Shown here: in pieces, positions 6,110-15,992 of the stretch
How the letters are laid out: each line of letters starts with the position of its first letter
How positions within the stretch are numbered: the stretch's first letter is position 1
Origin: an uncultured Bacteroides sp.
Lineage (GTDB): Bacteria; Bacteroidota; Bacteroidia; Chitinophagales; Chitinophagaceae
Direction: 5' to 3'
DNA length: 64,000 nucleotides
NCBI GenBank assembly: GCA_902168085.1
Contig: CABHOP010000089.1
Coordinates: 1-64,000 of the forward strand
Program-made: the position numbers and the translations under genes
The notes under the pieces: generated by a model
Told to the model about the DNA's origin: nothing
The model's input: only the letters and a program-made list of their open reading frames with translations
Database searches by the model: none

Positions 6110-8197
6110 TTGAATATAAAGAAAGACATACGGTTTAGGGTGTATGTAGCCTTTTCGTGTATCTGCGTGCTGGGTATTGCTATCATATTGAAAGCTGCCG
6201 CCATTCAGATAAATGAAGGCCCGGAGCTGCGTAGGATGGCAAAGGAGATGCATACGCGTACCACACTGTTGCCTGCCGAACGCGGTAATATATATACCGA
6301 AGGCGGACAGCTGCTGTGTTCTTCTATTCCGCAGTTTGATGTGCATGTCGATTTCTCGGTAATACAGAAAGATACTTTTAATAAATATGTAGATACCCTG
6401 TCTGTGTGCATCAGTGAACTGTTTGGTGACGCACCGGCATCGGCATATAAGAAACAATTGATGGCCGGCTTTAAAAAACAGTCGCGCTATTGGTTGCTGT
6501 GTAAGAACCTGCCTTATTATCAGTATCAATCGCTGCGCAGCTTCCCGATATTCAATAAAGGGAAACGCCGTGGTGGCTTTATAGAAGACCCGCGCATCAA
6601 ACGTATAAACCCGTATGGTATGCTGGCCTACCGTACCATAGGCCTGTGGCGCGAAAACAGCCAGACGATAGGTATGGAAAAAACCTACGATACGGTGCTG
6701 AATGGCGAAAATGGCAGCAGGGTAGAGCAGAAGGCAACGGGCGGTGTATGGGTGCCGGTAGAAGGATCGGAAGTGGATGCACAAAACGGTAAAGACCTGG
6801 TAACGACACTGGATATAGGTATACAGGATGTGGCAGAGCATGCTATGCTGAGTGTATTGCAGCAATATGAGTGCCTGTATGGTACGTGTATAGTAATGGA
6901 AGTGGAAACGGGTAAGATCCGCGCATTGGTAAATCTGGGCCGCCAGAAGAATGGTACGTACTGGGAAGACTTCAATTACGCTATGATACCCACAGAGCCC
7001 GGGTCCACCTTTAAACTGGTAACGCTGCTGGCTTTGTTGAAAGATAAATATATCAACATCAATGATAAGGTAAATGCACAAGGTGGTGTAATGAAATTTG
7101 GCAGGCTGACACTGCGCGACTCTCACCTGGGCCTTGGTGTGCTGAGTATCAAAGATGCGTTCGCGCATTCATCGAATGTGGCTATGGCGAAGCTGGGTTA
7201 TCAATACTATGGTTCTAAACCGGAAAAATATATAGAGCATCTACATGACCTGCACCTAAATGAACGCACAGGCATAGACCTGGCAGGAGAGCGTAAGCCA
7301 TTGGTGAAAACGCCTAAGAGTAAAAGCTGGAGTGCTACCACATTGCCCTGGATGGCCTATGGTTATGAGATACAGATAAGCCCGCTGCATACGTGTATGG
7401 TATATAATGCTGTAGCCAACAATGGTAAAATGATGCGCCCATACCTGATAAGTGAGGTAAGGGAGTATGGCAAAGCAGTAAAAACAATCAAGCCTAAAGT
7501 AGTTGAAGAGTCTATAGCCGATTCTTCTACCATCAGGCAACTGAAAGAGTGCATGCGCGAGGTGGCGGTGAGCGGTACCGCTAAACATATACAAGGCCCG
7601 TTTTATAGCATAGCAGGCAAAACCGGTACGGCACAAGTAGCAGATAAAGGCATTAAATATAGCGATGGGGTTTATCAAGGTTCGTTTGTAGGGTATTTCC
7701 CGGCTGAGAAGCCTAAGTATACGATAGCAGTAGTTATCAGGACAAAGCCGCGTTCCGGTGCTTATTATGGTGGTACCATAGCAGCGCCGGTATTCAGGAT
7801 GATAGCAGACAAGGTATTTGCAGGCAGTAAGGGGTGGGATGGCCCGCTGGATAGCATTGCTATGCTGAATAAGAACATTATCCCTGCAAAGCTAGCTGGC
7901 GTAAGCAGTTATAATGTGCTGCTGCGCGCATTGGGTAAGCAGGCGCAATTTGAAACAGATGAATATATAGGCCAGTTGGTGGCAGACTCGAATAAGAATG
8001 TGTACGTGAAGCCGGCTAGTATATATAAAGGACAAGTGCCGGATGTAAATGGCCTGGGCTTGAAAGATGCTGTATACCTACTGGAGAAAGAGGGGTTGCA
8101 AGTGACGGTGAGAGGCAAGGGTAAAGTGCAGGTGCAATCAATAGCACCGGGAACAAAAATCGTAAAAGGACAATCTATAACACTGCAACTGAGCTAA
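6110..8197 (+). CDS. ftsI: Septal class B penicillin-binding protein (FtsI/PBP3-type) with PASTA domain
   Basis: This is a 695-residue peptidoglycan transpeptidase. It has an N-terminal transmembrane anchor (about 10-28), a dimerisation/pedestal domain (about 45-250) and a transpeptidase domain with STFK (Ser299 nucleophile), SSN (354-356) and KTG (504-506). A C-terminal PASTA domain follows (about 635-695, PDVNGLGLKDAVYLLEKEGL). PASTA domains are common on Bacteroidota and Gram-positive homologues but absent from the E. coli enzyme. It crosslinks septal peptidoglycan with FtsW. The start is TTG at 6110, because the next in-frame ATG would remove the membrane anchor. The stop overlaps the murE ATG by one base (TAATG). 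Confidence 0.95.
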   Translation: MNIKKDIRFRVYVAFSCICVLGIAIILKAAAIQINEGPELRRMAKEMHTRTTLLPAERGNIYTEGGQLLCSSIPQFDVHVDFSVIQKDTFNKYVDTLSVCISELFGDAPASAYKKQLMAGFKKQSRYWLLCKNLPYYQYQSLRSFPIFNKGKRRGGFIEDPRIKRINPYGMLAYRTIGLWRENSQTIGMEKTYDTVLNGENGSRVEQKATGGVWVPVEGSEVDAQNGKDLVTTLDIGIQDVAEHAMLSVLQQYECLYGTCIVMEVETGKIRALVNLGRQKNGTYWEDFNYAMIPTEPGSTFKLVTLLALLKDKYININDKVNAQGGVMKFGRLTLRDSHLGLGVLSIKDAFAHSSNVAMAKLGYQYYGSKPEKYIEHLHDLHLNERTGIDLAGERKPLVKTPKSKSWSATTLPWMAYGYEIQISPLHTCMVYNAVANNGKMMRPYLISEVREYGKAVKTIKPKVVEESIADSSTIRQLKECMREVAVSGTAKHIQGPFYSIAGKTGTAQVADKGIKYSDGVYQGSFVGYFPAEKPKYTIAVVIRTKPRSGAYYGGTIAAPVFRMIADKVFAGSKGWDGPLDSIAMLNKNIIPAKLAGVSSYNVLLRALGKQAQFETDEYIGQLVADSNKNVYVKPASIYKGQVPDVNGLGLKDAVYLLEKEGLQVTVRGKGKVQVQSIAPGTKIVKGQSITLQLS

Positions 8198-9663
8198 TGC
8201 CACTGTTGAAGAACATATTATCTGCTATTGAACCGCTGAAAGTGGTGGGAAGTGATAATGTAGAAGTGTCTGCATTATTCATCGACTCGCGCAAAGTATC
8301 TGCAGGTAGCATGTTCATTGCCATCAGCGGAACAGCTATAGATGGCCATGCGTTTATAGATAAGGCTATTGCTTCAGGTGCAACTGTTATCGTATGTGAG
8401 CAACTGCCGGAGGAACAACTGCCTGGTGTAACATATGTGCAGGTAAAAAGCAGTAATAAGGCAGCAGGTTTTCTGGCAGCTGCTTTCTATGGTAATCCTT
8501 CGTCTAAAATGAAGGTAGTAGGTGTGACGGGTACAAACGGTAAGACTACAACCACAACACTTTTATTTAATCTATTTAAAGGGCTGGGATATAAATGCGG
8601 ATTGATATCTACTGTACAGAATCGTATAGATGACGTGATAGAGGTATCAACCCATACTACGCCGGATGCTATCAGTGTGCAAACATTGCTGACACGTATG
8701 CAGGCTGCAGGTTGCTCACATGTATTTATGGAAGTAAGCTCGCACGCTATACACCAGCACCGTATAGCAGGTATTGAGTTTGCAGGTGCGGCATTTACGA
8801 ATATTACACACGACCACCTGGATTATCATAAAAATTTTGACGAATACATCAGGGTTAAAAAGCAGTTGTTTGATGAATTACCGGCCGGTTCATTTGCACT
8901 TACAAATGCAGATGATAAACGCGGTATGGTAATGCTGCAAAACACGAAGGCTGAAAAATATACTTACAGCCTGCGTATGCCTGCCAACTTTAAAGGTAAG
9001 GTGCTGGAAAACAACCTGACCGGCCTGGTCATGCATATAGATAATCACGAGGCTTATTTCAGGATGATAGGCACTTTCAATGCTTATAACCTGCTGGCGG
9101 TATATGGTATAGCTACACTGATGGGGGAAGATAAGATGCAGGTATTGGCCACGCTAAGCAACCTGCATGGTGCAGCGGGCAGGTTTGAAACCTTCATGTC
9201 GGAAAATGATAAGGTGCTGGGTATAGTAGACTATGCGCATACACCTGATGCATTGATAAATGTGCTAGCTACTATCAATCAACTGCGTACCGGTGGCCAA
9301 CAATTGATAACCGTAATAGGCTGCGGTGGTGATAGGGATAGAGCCAAGCGCCCGATAATGGCAGAAGTGGCTTGCGAGCATAGCGACAAAGCCATATTGA
9401 CAGCGGATAATCCACGTAGTGAAGACCCGGAAGTGATATTGAATGAAATGGAATCAGGTCTTACTATGTCGCACAAAAGAAAAGTGTTGCGTATTACAGA
9501 TAGGAAAGAAGCTATCAAAACAGCTTGCGCATTGGCCCAGCCGAACGATATAGTACTAATAGCCGGTAAGGGACATGAAACCTACCAGGAGATAAAAGGA
9601 GTAAAGTACCCGTTTGACGACCGTGAAATATTAGTGGAAGCTTTTAAAACATTAAATAAATAG
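8197..9663 (+). CDS. murE: UDP-MurNAc-tripeptide synthetase MurE (meso-DAP adding)
   Basis: This is a 488-residue cytoplasmic Mur ligase that adds the third amino acid to UDP-MurNAc-L-Ala-D-Glu. The ATP-binding loop GVTGTNGKTTTT starts at 109, with Lys116 in the P-loop. The middle domain carries EVSSHAIHQHRI and THDHLDYH. In the C-terminal domain, DNPR at 404-407 is the signature of enzymes that use meso-diaminopimelate, as opposed to the DDNP/DNPA-type motifs of lysine enzymes. So the peptidoglycan is predicted to be of the DAP type. The start overlaps the ftsI stop. Confidence 0.96.
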   Translation: MPLLKNILSAIEPLKVVGSDNVEVSALFIDSRKVSAGSMFIAISGTAIDGHAFIDKAIASGATVIVCEQLPEEQLPGVTYVQVKSSNKAAGFLAAAFYGNPSSKMKVVGVTGTNGKTTTTTLLFNLFKGLGYKCGLISTVQNRIDDVIEVSTHTTPDAISVQTLLTRMQAAGCSHVFMEVSSHAIHQHRIAGIEFAGAAFTNITHDHLDYHKNFDEYIRVKKQLFDELPAGSFALTNADDKRGMVMLQNTKAEKYTYSLRMPANFKGKVLENNLTGLVMHIDNHEAYFRMIGTFNAYNLLAVYGIATLMGEDKMQVLATLSNLHGAAGRFETFMSENDKVLGIVDYAHTPDALINVLATINQLRTGGQQLITVIGCGGDRDRAKRPIMAEVACEHSDKAILTADNPRSEDPEVILNEMESGLTMSHKRKVLRITDRKEAIKTACALAQPNDIVLIAGKGHETYQEIKGVKYPFDDREILVEAFKTLNK

Positions 9664-9671
9664 TAGCATAG

Positions 9672-10943
9672 ATGCTGTACTACCTCTTTACATATTTGCG
9701 TGAGCACTTCGGGATGTTTGGGGCAGGTGTGTTTTATTATATCACCTTCCGTGCAGCAATGGCTATTATATTGTCGTTGATCATCACTACTGTATTGGGT
9801 AAAACCCTGATAAAATATCTGCAGCGCAAACAGATAGGTGAACTGGTGCGGGATCTTGGTTTGCAAGGCGAAAACCAGAAACGCGGCACGCCAACGATGG
9901 GTGGTATCATCATCATAGCAGCTATAGTGATCCCAACCTTGCTATTTGCAAGGATAGAGAATGTGTACATTATCCTGATGCTGGTATCAACGGTATGGTT
10001 GGGGCTGGTTGGTTTTATAGATGATTATATAAAAGTATTTAAGAAGAATAAAGAAGGCCTTGCAGGTAGGTTTAAGATAATGGGCCAGGTAGGCCTGGGT
10101 ATCATCGTAGGGCTGACCATGTACTATAACGAGCACGTAGTGACTACCAGGCAAGTGATAGAAGGGCAGCCGATACTTAAAAACGCAACAGAACAGCAGG
10201 TAAATAAGCCATATACCCGTATGGACCAGAATGGTCAGTCGCATACATATGTAACGGTGCGTACAGCTACCACCACCATTCCATTTGTAAAGAATCATGA
10301 GCTGAGTTATGAGCGCATAGCAGCGGTATTTGGCGAAGGGGTAGTTGGTATAGTGACGCCAATTATTTACGTGCTGTTTGTGATATTCATCATCACTGCG
10401 GTGTCAAATGGTGCAAACATTACAGATGGCATAGATGGGCTGGCGACAGGTGTATCAGCTATTATAGGTGTATGCCTGGGTGTATTTGCCTACGTATCGG
10501 GTAATTACATTTTTGCCGGGTACCTCAATATTATGCATATACCTAATCTTAGTGAGCTATCCATATTCATCGGTGCCTTTATTGGTGCGTGTGTAGGCTT
10601 CCTTTGGTATAATGCTTACCCGGCCCAGGTGTTCATGGGCGATACGGGAAGCCTTGCACTCGGTGGCATCATTGCGTCGCTGGCCATAATCGTAAGGAAA
10701 GAACTTTTGATACCTATCATATGTGGCATCTTCCTGGTGGAACTGTTGTCGGTTATCATACAGGTAGGGTATTTCAAACGCACTAAAAAGAAATACGGTG
10801 AAGGTCGCAGGATATTCTTGATGTCACCATTGCACCACCATTACCAAAAACTGGGTTACCATGAAAGTAAAATTGTAACGCGTTTCTGGATAATAGGTAT
10901 CGTGCTGGCAGTATTGAGTATTGTAACATTAAAGATGAGATAG
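9672..10943 (+). CDS. mraY: Phospho-MurNAc-pentapeptide transferase MraY
   Basis: This is a 423-residue polytopic inner-membrane enzyme that makes lipid I from UDP-MurNAc-pentapeptide and undecaprenyl phosphate. Family motifs are KRGTPTMGG (about 74-82), [13 protein letters not shown] with the catalytic Asp pair (about 115-127), [12 protein letters not shown] (about 249-260) and LHHHYQKLG near the C-terminus. It is about 60 residues longer than the usual 360. The extra length is a hydrophilic stretch at about 155-215 ([20 protein letters not shown] and following), which is typical of Bacteroidota MraY and probably periplasmic. The stop overlaps the GTG start of murD by one base. Confidence 0.96.
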   Translation: MLYYLFTYLREHFGMFGAGVFYYITFRAAMAIILSLIITTVLGKTLIKYLQRKQIGELVRDLGLQGENQKRGTPTMGGIIIIAAIVIPTLLFARIENVYIILMLVSTVWLGLVGFIDDYIKVFKKNKEGLAGRFKIMGQVGLGIIVGLTMYYNEHVVTTRQVIEGQPILKNATEQQVNKPYTRMDQNGQSHTYVTVRTATTTIPFVKNHELSYERIAAVFGEGVVGIVTPIIYVLFVIFIITAVSNGANITDGIDGLATGVSAIIGVCLGVFAYVSGNYIFAGYLNIMHIPNLSELSIFIGAFIGACVGFLWYNAYPAQVFMGDTGSLALGGIIASLAIIVRKELLIPIICGIFLVELLSVIIQVGYFKRTKKKYGEGRRIFLMSPLHHHYQKLGYHESKIVTRFWIIGIVLAVLSIVTLKMR

Positions 10944-12301
10944 TGAGTAACGGGCAACAAAAACGACTGGTAATACTTGGCGCTGCTGAAAGTGGCGTAG
11001 GTGCTGCATTGCTGGGTAAACAGCAGGGCTGGGATGTTTTTGTAACAGATGGTGGACAATTGAAACCGGAGTATAAAGAGACATTGGTAAATGCGGGCAT
11101 CGTTTTTGAAGAAGGTGGCCACACAATAGAGCAAGTGATGAATGCTGATGTAGTGGTGAAAAGCCCCGGTATCAGTGACAAAGTAAGTATAGTAAAACAA
11201 ATCCGTGAAGCAGGTATTGAAGTATGCAGTGAAATAGAATTTGCATACAGGTATAAAGATGATAGCAAGATAATAGCGATAACTGGCAGCAACGGTAAAA
11301 GCACCACAACAAAACTAACATATCACCTGCTGAAAGAAGGAGGGCTTGATGTGGCGATGGTAGGTAATATAGGCTACAGCTTTGCCAGGCAAATAGCAGA
11401 AAAGCCTTGCGAATGGTATGTAATAGAGGTGAGCAGTTTTCAGTTAGATGATATACATGAATTCAGGCCGGATGTAGCTGTACTATTGAATATAACACCA
11501 GACCATCTTGATAGATATGACTACAAATTTGACAACTACATAGCATCGAAGTTTAATATAGCCAGGAACCAAAGAGAGAATAATTATTTCATTACTAACC
11601 AAGACGATCCTGTAATAACCAACTATTTGCAGGAACATCCCATTCATTCACAAACAATATTTTTTACGATGAGCGAGCAACAACATCTGAACGAAGGAGG
11701 CTTTATTAAAAATGATGAAATGCACATTAAGGTTGATGGCGAAGAATTAAACATGTCTATCCACGATCTTTCTCTAAAAGGCAAGCACAATCAATTCAAT
11801 AGCATGGCAGCAGGCATATCAGCGCGTATAGCAGGTATTCGTAAAGAAAAGATCAGGGAAAGCTTCGCCACATTTGAAGGTCTGGAGCACAGACTTGAAT
11901 TTGTAGCAACCGTGCGTGGTGTTGATTTCATTAATGATAGTAAAGCTACCAATGTAAACTCTGTATGGTTTGCATTAGAAAGCATGAAGCAGCCAACTGT
12001 ATTGATACTGGGAGGCCAGGACAAGGGTAATGATTATAACGAGATCATGGAACTGGTACAGGAAAAGGTAAAAGCTATAGTGTGTATGGGGATAGATAAT
12101 ACCCCGATACATGCAGCATTTGATAGCGTAGTAGACAATATAATAGATACACAAAGCGCAAAAGATGCCGTAAAAGCAGCTTATGCATTATCAGAAAAAG
12201 GCGACGCGGTACTACTCTCACCCGCATGCGCCAGTTTCGACCTGTTTAAAAATTATGAGGACCGTGGCCGTCAGTTTAAAGATGCCGTACACGAACTGTA
12301 A
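10943..12301 (+). CDS. murD: UDP-MurNAc-L-alanine--D-glutamate ligase MurD
   Basis: This is a 452-residue cytoplasmic Mur ligase that adds D-glutamate to UDP-MurNAc-L-Ala. The N-terminal domain binds the UDP-sugar (LGAAESGVGAALLGKQQGWD, about 10-29). The ATP loop ITGSNGKSTTTK has Lys119, and the middle domain has NITPDHLDRYD. The C-terminal domain shows NDSKATN (about 331-337) and LSPACASFDLFKNYEDRG near the end, both typical of MurD. The start is GTG (10943-10945), overlapping the mraY stop codon TAG. No better ATG is available near the start. Confidence 0.96.
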   Translation: MSNGQQKRLVILGAAESGVGAALLGKQQGWDVFVTDGGQLKPEYKETLVNAGIVFEEGGHTIEQVMNADVVVKSPGISDKVSIVKQIREAGIEVCSEIEFAYRYKDDSKIIAITGSNGKSTTTKLTYHLLKEGGLDVAMVGNIGYSFARQIAEKPCEWYVIEVSSFQLDDIHEFRPDVAVLLNITPDHLDRYDYKFDNYIASKFNIARNQRENNYFITNQDDPVITNYLQEHPIHSQTIFFTMSEQQHLNEGGFIKNDEMHIKVDGEELNMSIHDLSLKGKHNQFNSMAAGISARIAGIRKEKIRESFATFEGLEHRLEFVATVRGVDFINDSKATNVNSVWFALESMKQPTVLILGGQDKGNDYNEIMELVQEKVKAIVCMGIDNTPIHAAFDSVVDNIIDTQSAKDAVKAAYALSEKGDAVLLSPACASFDLFKNYEDRGRQFKDAVHEL

Positions 12302-12323
12302 TTCAATAATTAAGTAAAGTAGA

Positions 12324-13535
12324 ATGAACCAGCTATTTAAACGTACAAAAGGAGACCAGGTAATATGGGCGGTAGTCATCGTACTGTCGTTTATAAGCCT
12401 GCTGGCTGTATATAGCTCTACAGGTTCGTTGGCTTACCGTATGGATAAGAATTCAAGCTACTACCTGATAAAGCAATTGATGGTATTAGGTCTTGGTTTG
12501 CTTATCATATATTGGGTACATAAGGTGAACTACACCAAATTCGCCCGTATAGCTATACTGTTATACCTTATCAGTTTACCGTTATTGATATATACACTGT
12601 TTTTCGGTACTACACTTAATGAAGGTTCGCGTTGGATAAGGCTCCCGGTTATAAATGTTACATTCCAGACTTCTGACCTTGCCAAGCTGGCACTGTTCAT
12701 GTTTCTCGCTCGCATTATGTCAGTTAAGCAAGCGGTCATTAAGGAGTGGAAAAAAGGCTTTATGCCGGTGTTGGTGCCGGTACTGGTAACCTGTGCACTT
12801 ATTGCACCGGCTAACCTTTCTACGGCACTGATGTTAGGCTTTACCTGTTGCATACTGTTCTTTATAGGCAGGGTAAAAGTTAGCCACATTGCATTGCTTG
12901 CATTTGCAGGATTGATTGGTGTGGTTATGCTGTTTACCGTTTCTAAAATAACAGGCTTTGGCCGTGCCGCTACATGGGAGCAGCGTATACACGACTTTAT
13001 AGGTAAGGATGATGAGAACGGTAAAAAGAAAGAAGACGTGTACCAGGTGCAGCAGGCTAAAATAGCTATTGCAAATGGTGGTGTTACTGGGCGTGGGCCT
13101 GGTAATAGCCAGCAGCGCAATTTCCTGCCGCACCCTTACTCAGACTTTATTTATTCTATAGTAATAGAGGAATATGGATTGATTGGCGGCGCAGCACTGA
13201 TAGTGCTATACCTGCTATTCTTGTGGAGGAGTATCCTCATATTCAGGCGGTGCCCTTATGCCTTTGGTGCCTTCCTGGCAGTAGGGTTGAGTATTACGCT
13301 GGTATTTCAGGCAATGCTGAACATGGCTGTAAATGTGCACCTGGTGCCGGTTACAGGTTTAACACTGCCGCTGGTAAGTATGGGAGGGTCATCTATATGG
13401 TTTACCAGTGTGGCGATAGGCGTAATACTGAGTGTAAGCAGGTATGTAGATGAAATGGAGGGTAAAAAGAAAGGTGTTAAAGACACTGAAACAGAAAAAG
13501 AAACAACAACGAAAACAAAATTAGCTGCGGCATAG
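12324..13535 (+). CDS. ftsW: Septal peptidoglycan polymerase FtsW (SEDS family)
   Basis: This is a 403-residue SEDS-family membrane protein with about ten transmembrane helices. Recognisable SEDS blocks are GSRWIRLPVINVTFQTSDLA (about 92-111), the cytoplasmic or periplasmic loop with QQAKIAIANGGVTGRGPGNS (about 245-264), LPHPYSDFIYSIVIEEYGLIGG and VTGLTLPLVSMGGSS near the C-terminus. FtsW polymerises lipid II glycan strands at the septum together with the class B PBP encoded upstream. The C-terminus carries a hydrophilic Lys/Glu/Thr tail (about 378-403). The murG ATG follows one base after the stop. Confidence 0.95.
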   Translation: MNQLFKRTKGDQVIWAVVIVLSFISLLAVYSSTGSLAYRMDKNSSYYLIKQLMVLGLGLLIIYWVHKVNYTKFARIAILLYLISLPLLIYTLFFGTTLNEGSRWIRLPVINVTFQTSDLAKLALFMFLARIMSVKQAVIKEWKKGFMPVLVPVLVTCALIAPANLSTALMLGFTCCILFFIGRVKVSHIALLAFAGLIGVVMLFTVSKITGFGRAATWEQRIHDFIGKDDENGKKKEDVYQVQQAKIAIANGGVTGRGPGNSQQRNFLPHPYSDFIYSIVIEEYGLIGGAALIVLYLLFLWRSILIFRRCPYAFGAFLAVGLSITLVFQAMLNMAVNVHLVPVTGLTLPLVSMGGSSIWFTSVAIGVILSVSRYVDEMEGKKKGVKDTETEKETTTKTKLAAA

Positions 13536-13536
13536 T

Positions 13537-14634
13537 ATGAACAAACTGCGTGTGATAATAGCTGGTGGCGGCACAGGAGGGCATATCTTTCCTGCTGTGG
13601 CTATCGGGCATGCGCTGAAACGTATGAACCCGAATACACAACTACTGTTTGTAGGCGCGCTGGACCGTATGGAAATGGAGAAAGTGCCGCAGGAAGGTTT
13701 TGAAATAGTGGGATTGGATATCGTAGGGTTTAACCGCAGCAATATGCTTAAAAACCTGTCGTTGCCATTTAAAATGATAAAAAGCGCATTGAAGGCACGC
13801 AGCATTATAAAGGAGTTTAAACCCAACGCAGTAGTGGGTGTGGGGGGCTATGCCAGTTTCCCGATGCTGAATGCAGCACAAGGTATGGGTATCCCCACGC
13901 TGGTGCAGGAACAAAATTCTTATGCCGGAAAGAGCAACAAAATATTGGGCAGGAAAGCAAAGGCTGTATGTGTGGCTTATGAAAAAATGGACCGCTTCTT
14001 CCCGAAAGAAAAACTAGTGCTGACAGGCAACCCTGTGCGTGCTAAAATATCCCAGTCGGCTGTTACGAAGCAGGAAGCCATATCCTGGTTTGGGCTGAAC
14101 AGTGCAAAGAAAACGGTGCTGGTAATAGGTGGAAGCTTGGGGGCTAAGTCTATAAACGAAGCTATAGATGCCGGCCTGATGGAAATTTTGAAAGAAGATG
14201 TGCAGGTGATATGGCAAACGGGTAAACCATATTATGAAACTGCTGTGTCAAGCGTAGTGCTGAATCAGGATAAAGTAAAGGTTTTTGACTTTATACGTGA
14301 GATGGATTATGCATATGCTGCGGCGGATGTGGTGGTATCACGTGCAGGCGCATTGGCAATTGCTGAGTTGTGCATAGTAGCGAAGCCGGTAGTATTTGTG
14401 CCGTATCCATATGCAGCGGAAGATCACCAGACCAGCAATGCAATGGCGCTGGTAGAGCACAATGCTGCTATGATGGTGAAAGACAGTGATGCTAAAGCAG
14501 AGTTGGTAAAGAAACTGAAAAATTTGCTGCATGATAATGCCATGCAGGAAGTAATGAAGAATGCGCTACGCAGCATGGCTATAAAAAATGCTGATGAAAG
14601 AATTGCTAATAAAGTAATAGAGATAGCTAAGTAA
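13537..14634 (+). CDS. murG: Lipid II synthase MurG
   Basis: This is a 365-residue GT28 glycosyltransferase that transfers GlcNAc from UDP-GlcNAc to lipid I on the inner face of the cytoplasmic membrane. The N-terminal glycine loop IIAGGGTGGHIFPAVAIG (about 6-23) binds the diphosphate. VGVGGYASFPMLNAA (about 99-113) is the second glycine-rich motif. The C-terminal donor domain has LVIGGSLGAKSINEA (about 195-209) and VVSRAGALAIAELC with the conserved Glu. The normal length of the family is about 355. The stop TAA overlaps the murC ATG by one base. Confidence 0.96.
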   Translation: MNKLRVIIAGGGTGGHIFPAVAIGHALKRMNPNTQLLFVGALDRMEMEKVPQEGFEIVGLDIVGFNRSNMLKNLSLPFKMIKSALKARSIIKEFKPNAVVGVGGYASFPMLNAAQGMGIPTLVQEQNSYAGKSNKILGRKAKAVCVAYEKMDRFFPKEKLVLTGNPVRAKISQSAVTKQEAISWFGLNSAKKTVLVIGGSLGAKSINEAIDAGLMEILKEDVQVIWQTGKPYYETAVSSVVLNQDKVKVFDFIREMDYAYAAADVVVSRAGALAIAELCIVAKPVVFVPYPYAAEDHQTSNAMALVEHNAAMMVKDSDAKAELVKKLKNLLHDNAMQEVMKNALRSMAIKNADERIANKVIEIAK

Positions 14635-15992
14635 TGGACGTAAGGAATATAAAAAGAGTTTACTTCATAGGTATCGGTGGTATCGGTATGAGTGCGCTTG
14701 CCCGCTTTTTCAAGCAGCAGGATGCAGCAGTATCCGGCTACGACCGTACAGAAACCACGCTTACTAAAAAGCTGGTGGCTGAAGGTATTCCTGTTCATTA
14801 CACCGATGATATAACGATAGCAGATAAAGCGGCAGAGCTGATTGTATACACACCAGCGATACCTAACGAGCATACAGAGCTTAATTGGTTTCGTGATAAT
14901 GGTTATGCGGTATATAAAAGAAGTGATGTACTGCAATGGATAACGGAAGCACTGTTTTCAGTGACAGTTGCAGGTACGCATGGTAAAACAACAGTATCTA
15001 CCATGATAGCTTACCTGCTGCACGAAGCCGGTGCAGGTTGCAATGCTTTCCTGGGTGGTATATCTGTAAATTATGATAGCAACTATTGGAGTAGTGAACA
15101 GCCAACTGCCGTTGTAGAAGCCGATGAATATGACCGTAGTTTTCTAAAACTGCGCCCGGATATTGCTGTGCTTACAGCTATGGACCCCGACCATTTGGAT
15201 ATTTATGGCACTGCCGAAGAAATGGAAGCTGCTTTTATACAGTACACTGCCAATATAAAAGCAGGTGGTACACTGCTGGTAAAGCATGGCTTGCATAGGG
15301 CTAAAGATTTGAAAGGTGATAATATTATAAGCTATAGTCTGCAGAATGATGCCGCTGATATATATGGAGCTAACATAGTGCAGAAAGATGGCGGTTACAT
15401 TTTTGACATAATAGCGAAAAGCTGGACGATAGAAGGGTTGCACCTGCCGATAGGGGGTATGCATAATGTAGAGAATGCAATAGCCGCTGTAGCTGTTACG
15501 CAACTGATGAAGGTTGATGCAATAAAAGTGAAAGCTGCACTATCCGGTTTTAAAGGTATCAAACGCCGCTTTGAGTATATCGTGAAGAATGATAAAGTGG
15601 TGTATATAGATGACTATGCACATCACCCGGAAGAGCTGGCAGCGTTAATAAGCAGCGCTAAGCGCCTGTTCCCGAAACGTAAGTGTGTTGTGGCATTTCA
15701 ACCGCACCTGTATAGTCGCACACGCGACTTTGCAGATGGGTTTGCACACAGCCTGGATATAGCAGATGAAGTATTGCTACTGGATATCTACCCTGCACGA
15801 GAACTGCCAATGGAGGGTGTGAGCACGCAGATGATAGCAGATAGAATGGGTAACCCCAATCATACTGTTTTATCGAAAGAAGGATTGATAAAATATGTGG
15901 AATCTGCACCACTGGATCTGTTTGTAACAGCAGGTGCAGGTGATATAGATAAGCTGGTAGCACCTATTAAAGAAATACTGGAAAAGAAGTAA
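14634..15992 (+). CDS. murC: UDP-MurNAc--L-alanine ligase MurC
   Basis: This is a 452-residue Mur ligase that makes the first peptide bond of the stem, L-alanine onto UDP-MurNAc. The N-terminal Rossmann loop is YFIGIGGIGMSALARFF (about 10-26). The ATP loop VAGTHGKTTVSTM has Lys118. VVEADEYDRSFL (about 161-172) and DPDHLDIYG are the metal-binding region of MurC. The C-terminal domain has DDYAHHPEELAALI and FQPHLYSRTRDF, the latter characteristic of MurC. The last base overlaps the ftsQ start (TAATG). The gene order murG-murC-ftsQ is usual for the phylum. Confidence 0.96.
   Translation: MDVRNIKRVYFIGIGGIGMSALARFFKQQDAAVSGYDRTETTLTKKLVAEGIPVHYTDDITIADKAAELIVYTPAIPNEHTELNWFRDNGYAVYKRSDVLQWITEALFSVTVAGTHGKTTVSTMIAYLLHEAGAGCNAFLGGISVNYDSNYWSSEQPTAVVEADEYDRSFLKLRPDIAVLTAMDPDHLDIYGTAEEMEAAFIQYTANIKAGGTLLVKHGLHRAKDLKGDNIISYSLQNDAADIYGANIVQKDGGYIFDIIAKSWTIEGLHLPIGGMHNVENAIAAVAVTQLMKVDAIKVKAALSGFKGIKRRFEYIVKNDKVVYIDDYAHHPEELAALISSAKRLFPKRKCVVAFQPHLYSRTRDFADGFAHSLDIADEVLLLDIYPARELPMEGVSTQMIADRMGNPNHTVLSKEGLIKYVESAPLDLFVTAGAGDIDKLVAPIKEILEKK

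Noticed and set aside
5810-7168. A 452-codon open frame on the minus strand across ftsL and ftsI
   Set aside because: It is a shadow of the coding bias of ftsI. It lies wholly inside well-identified genes, is rich in Tyr, His, Cys and Gln with no domain pattern, and has no promoter or start signal of its own.
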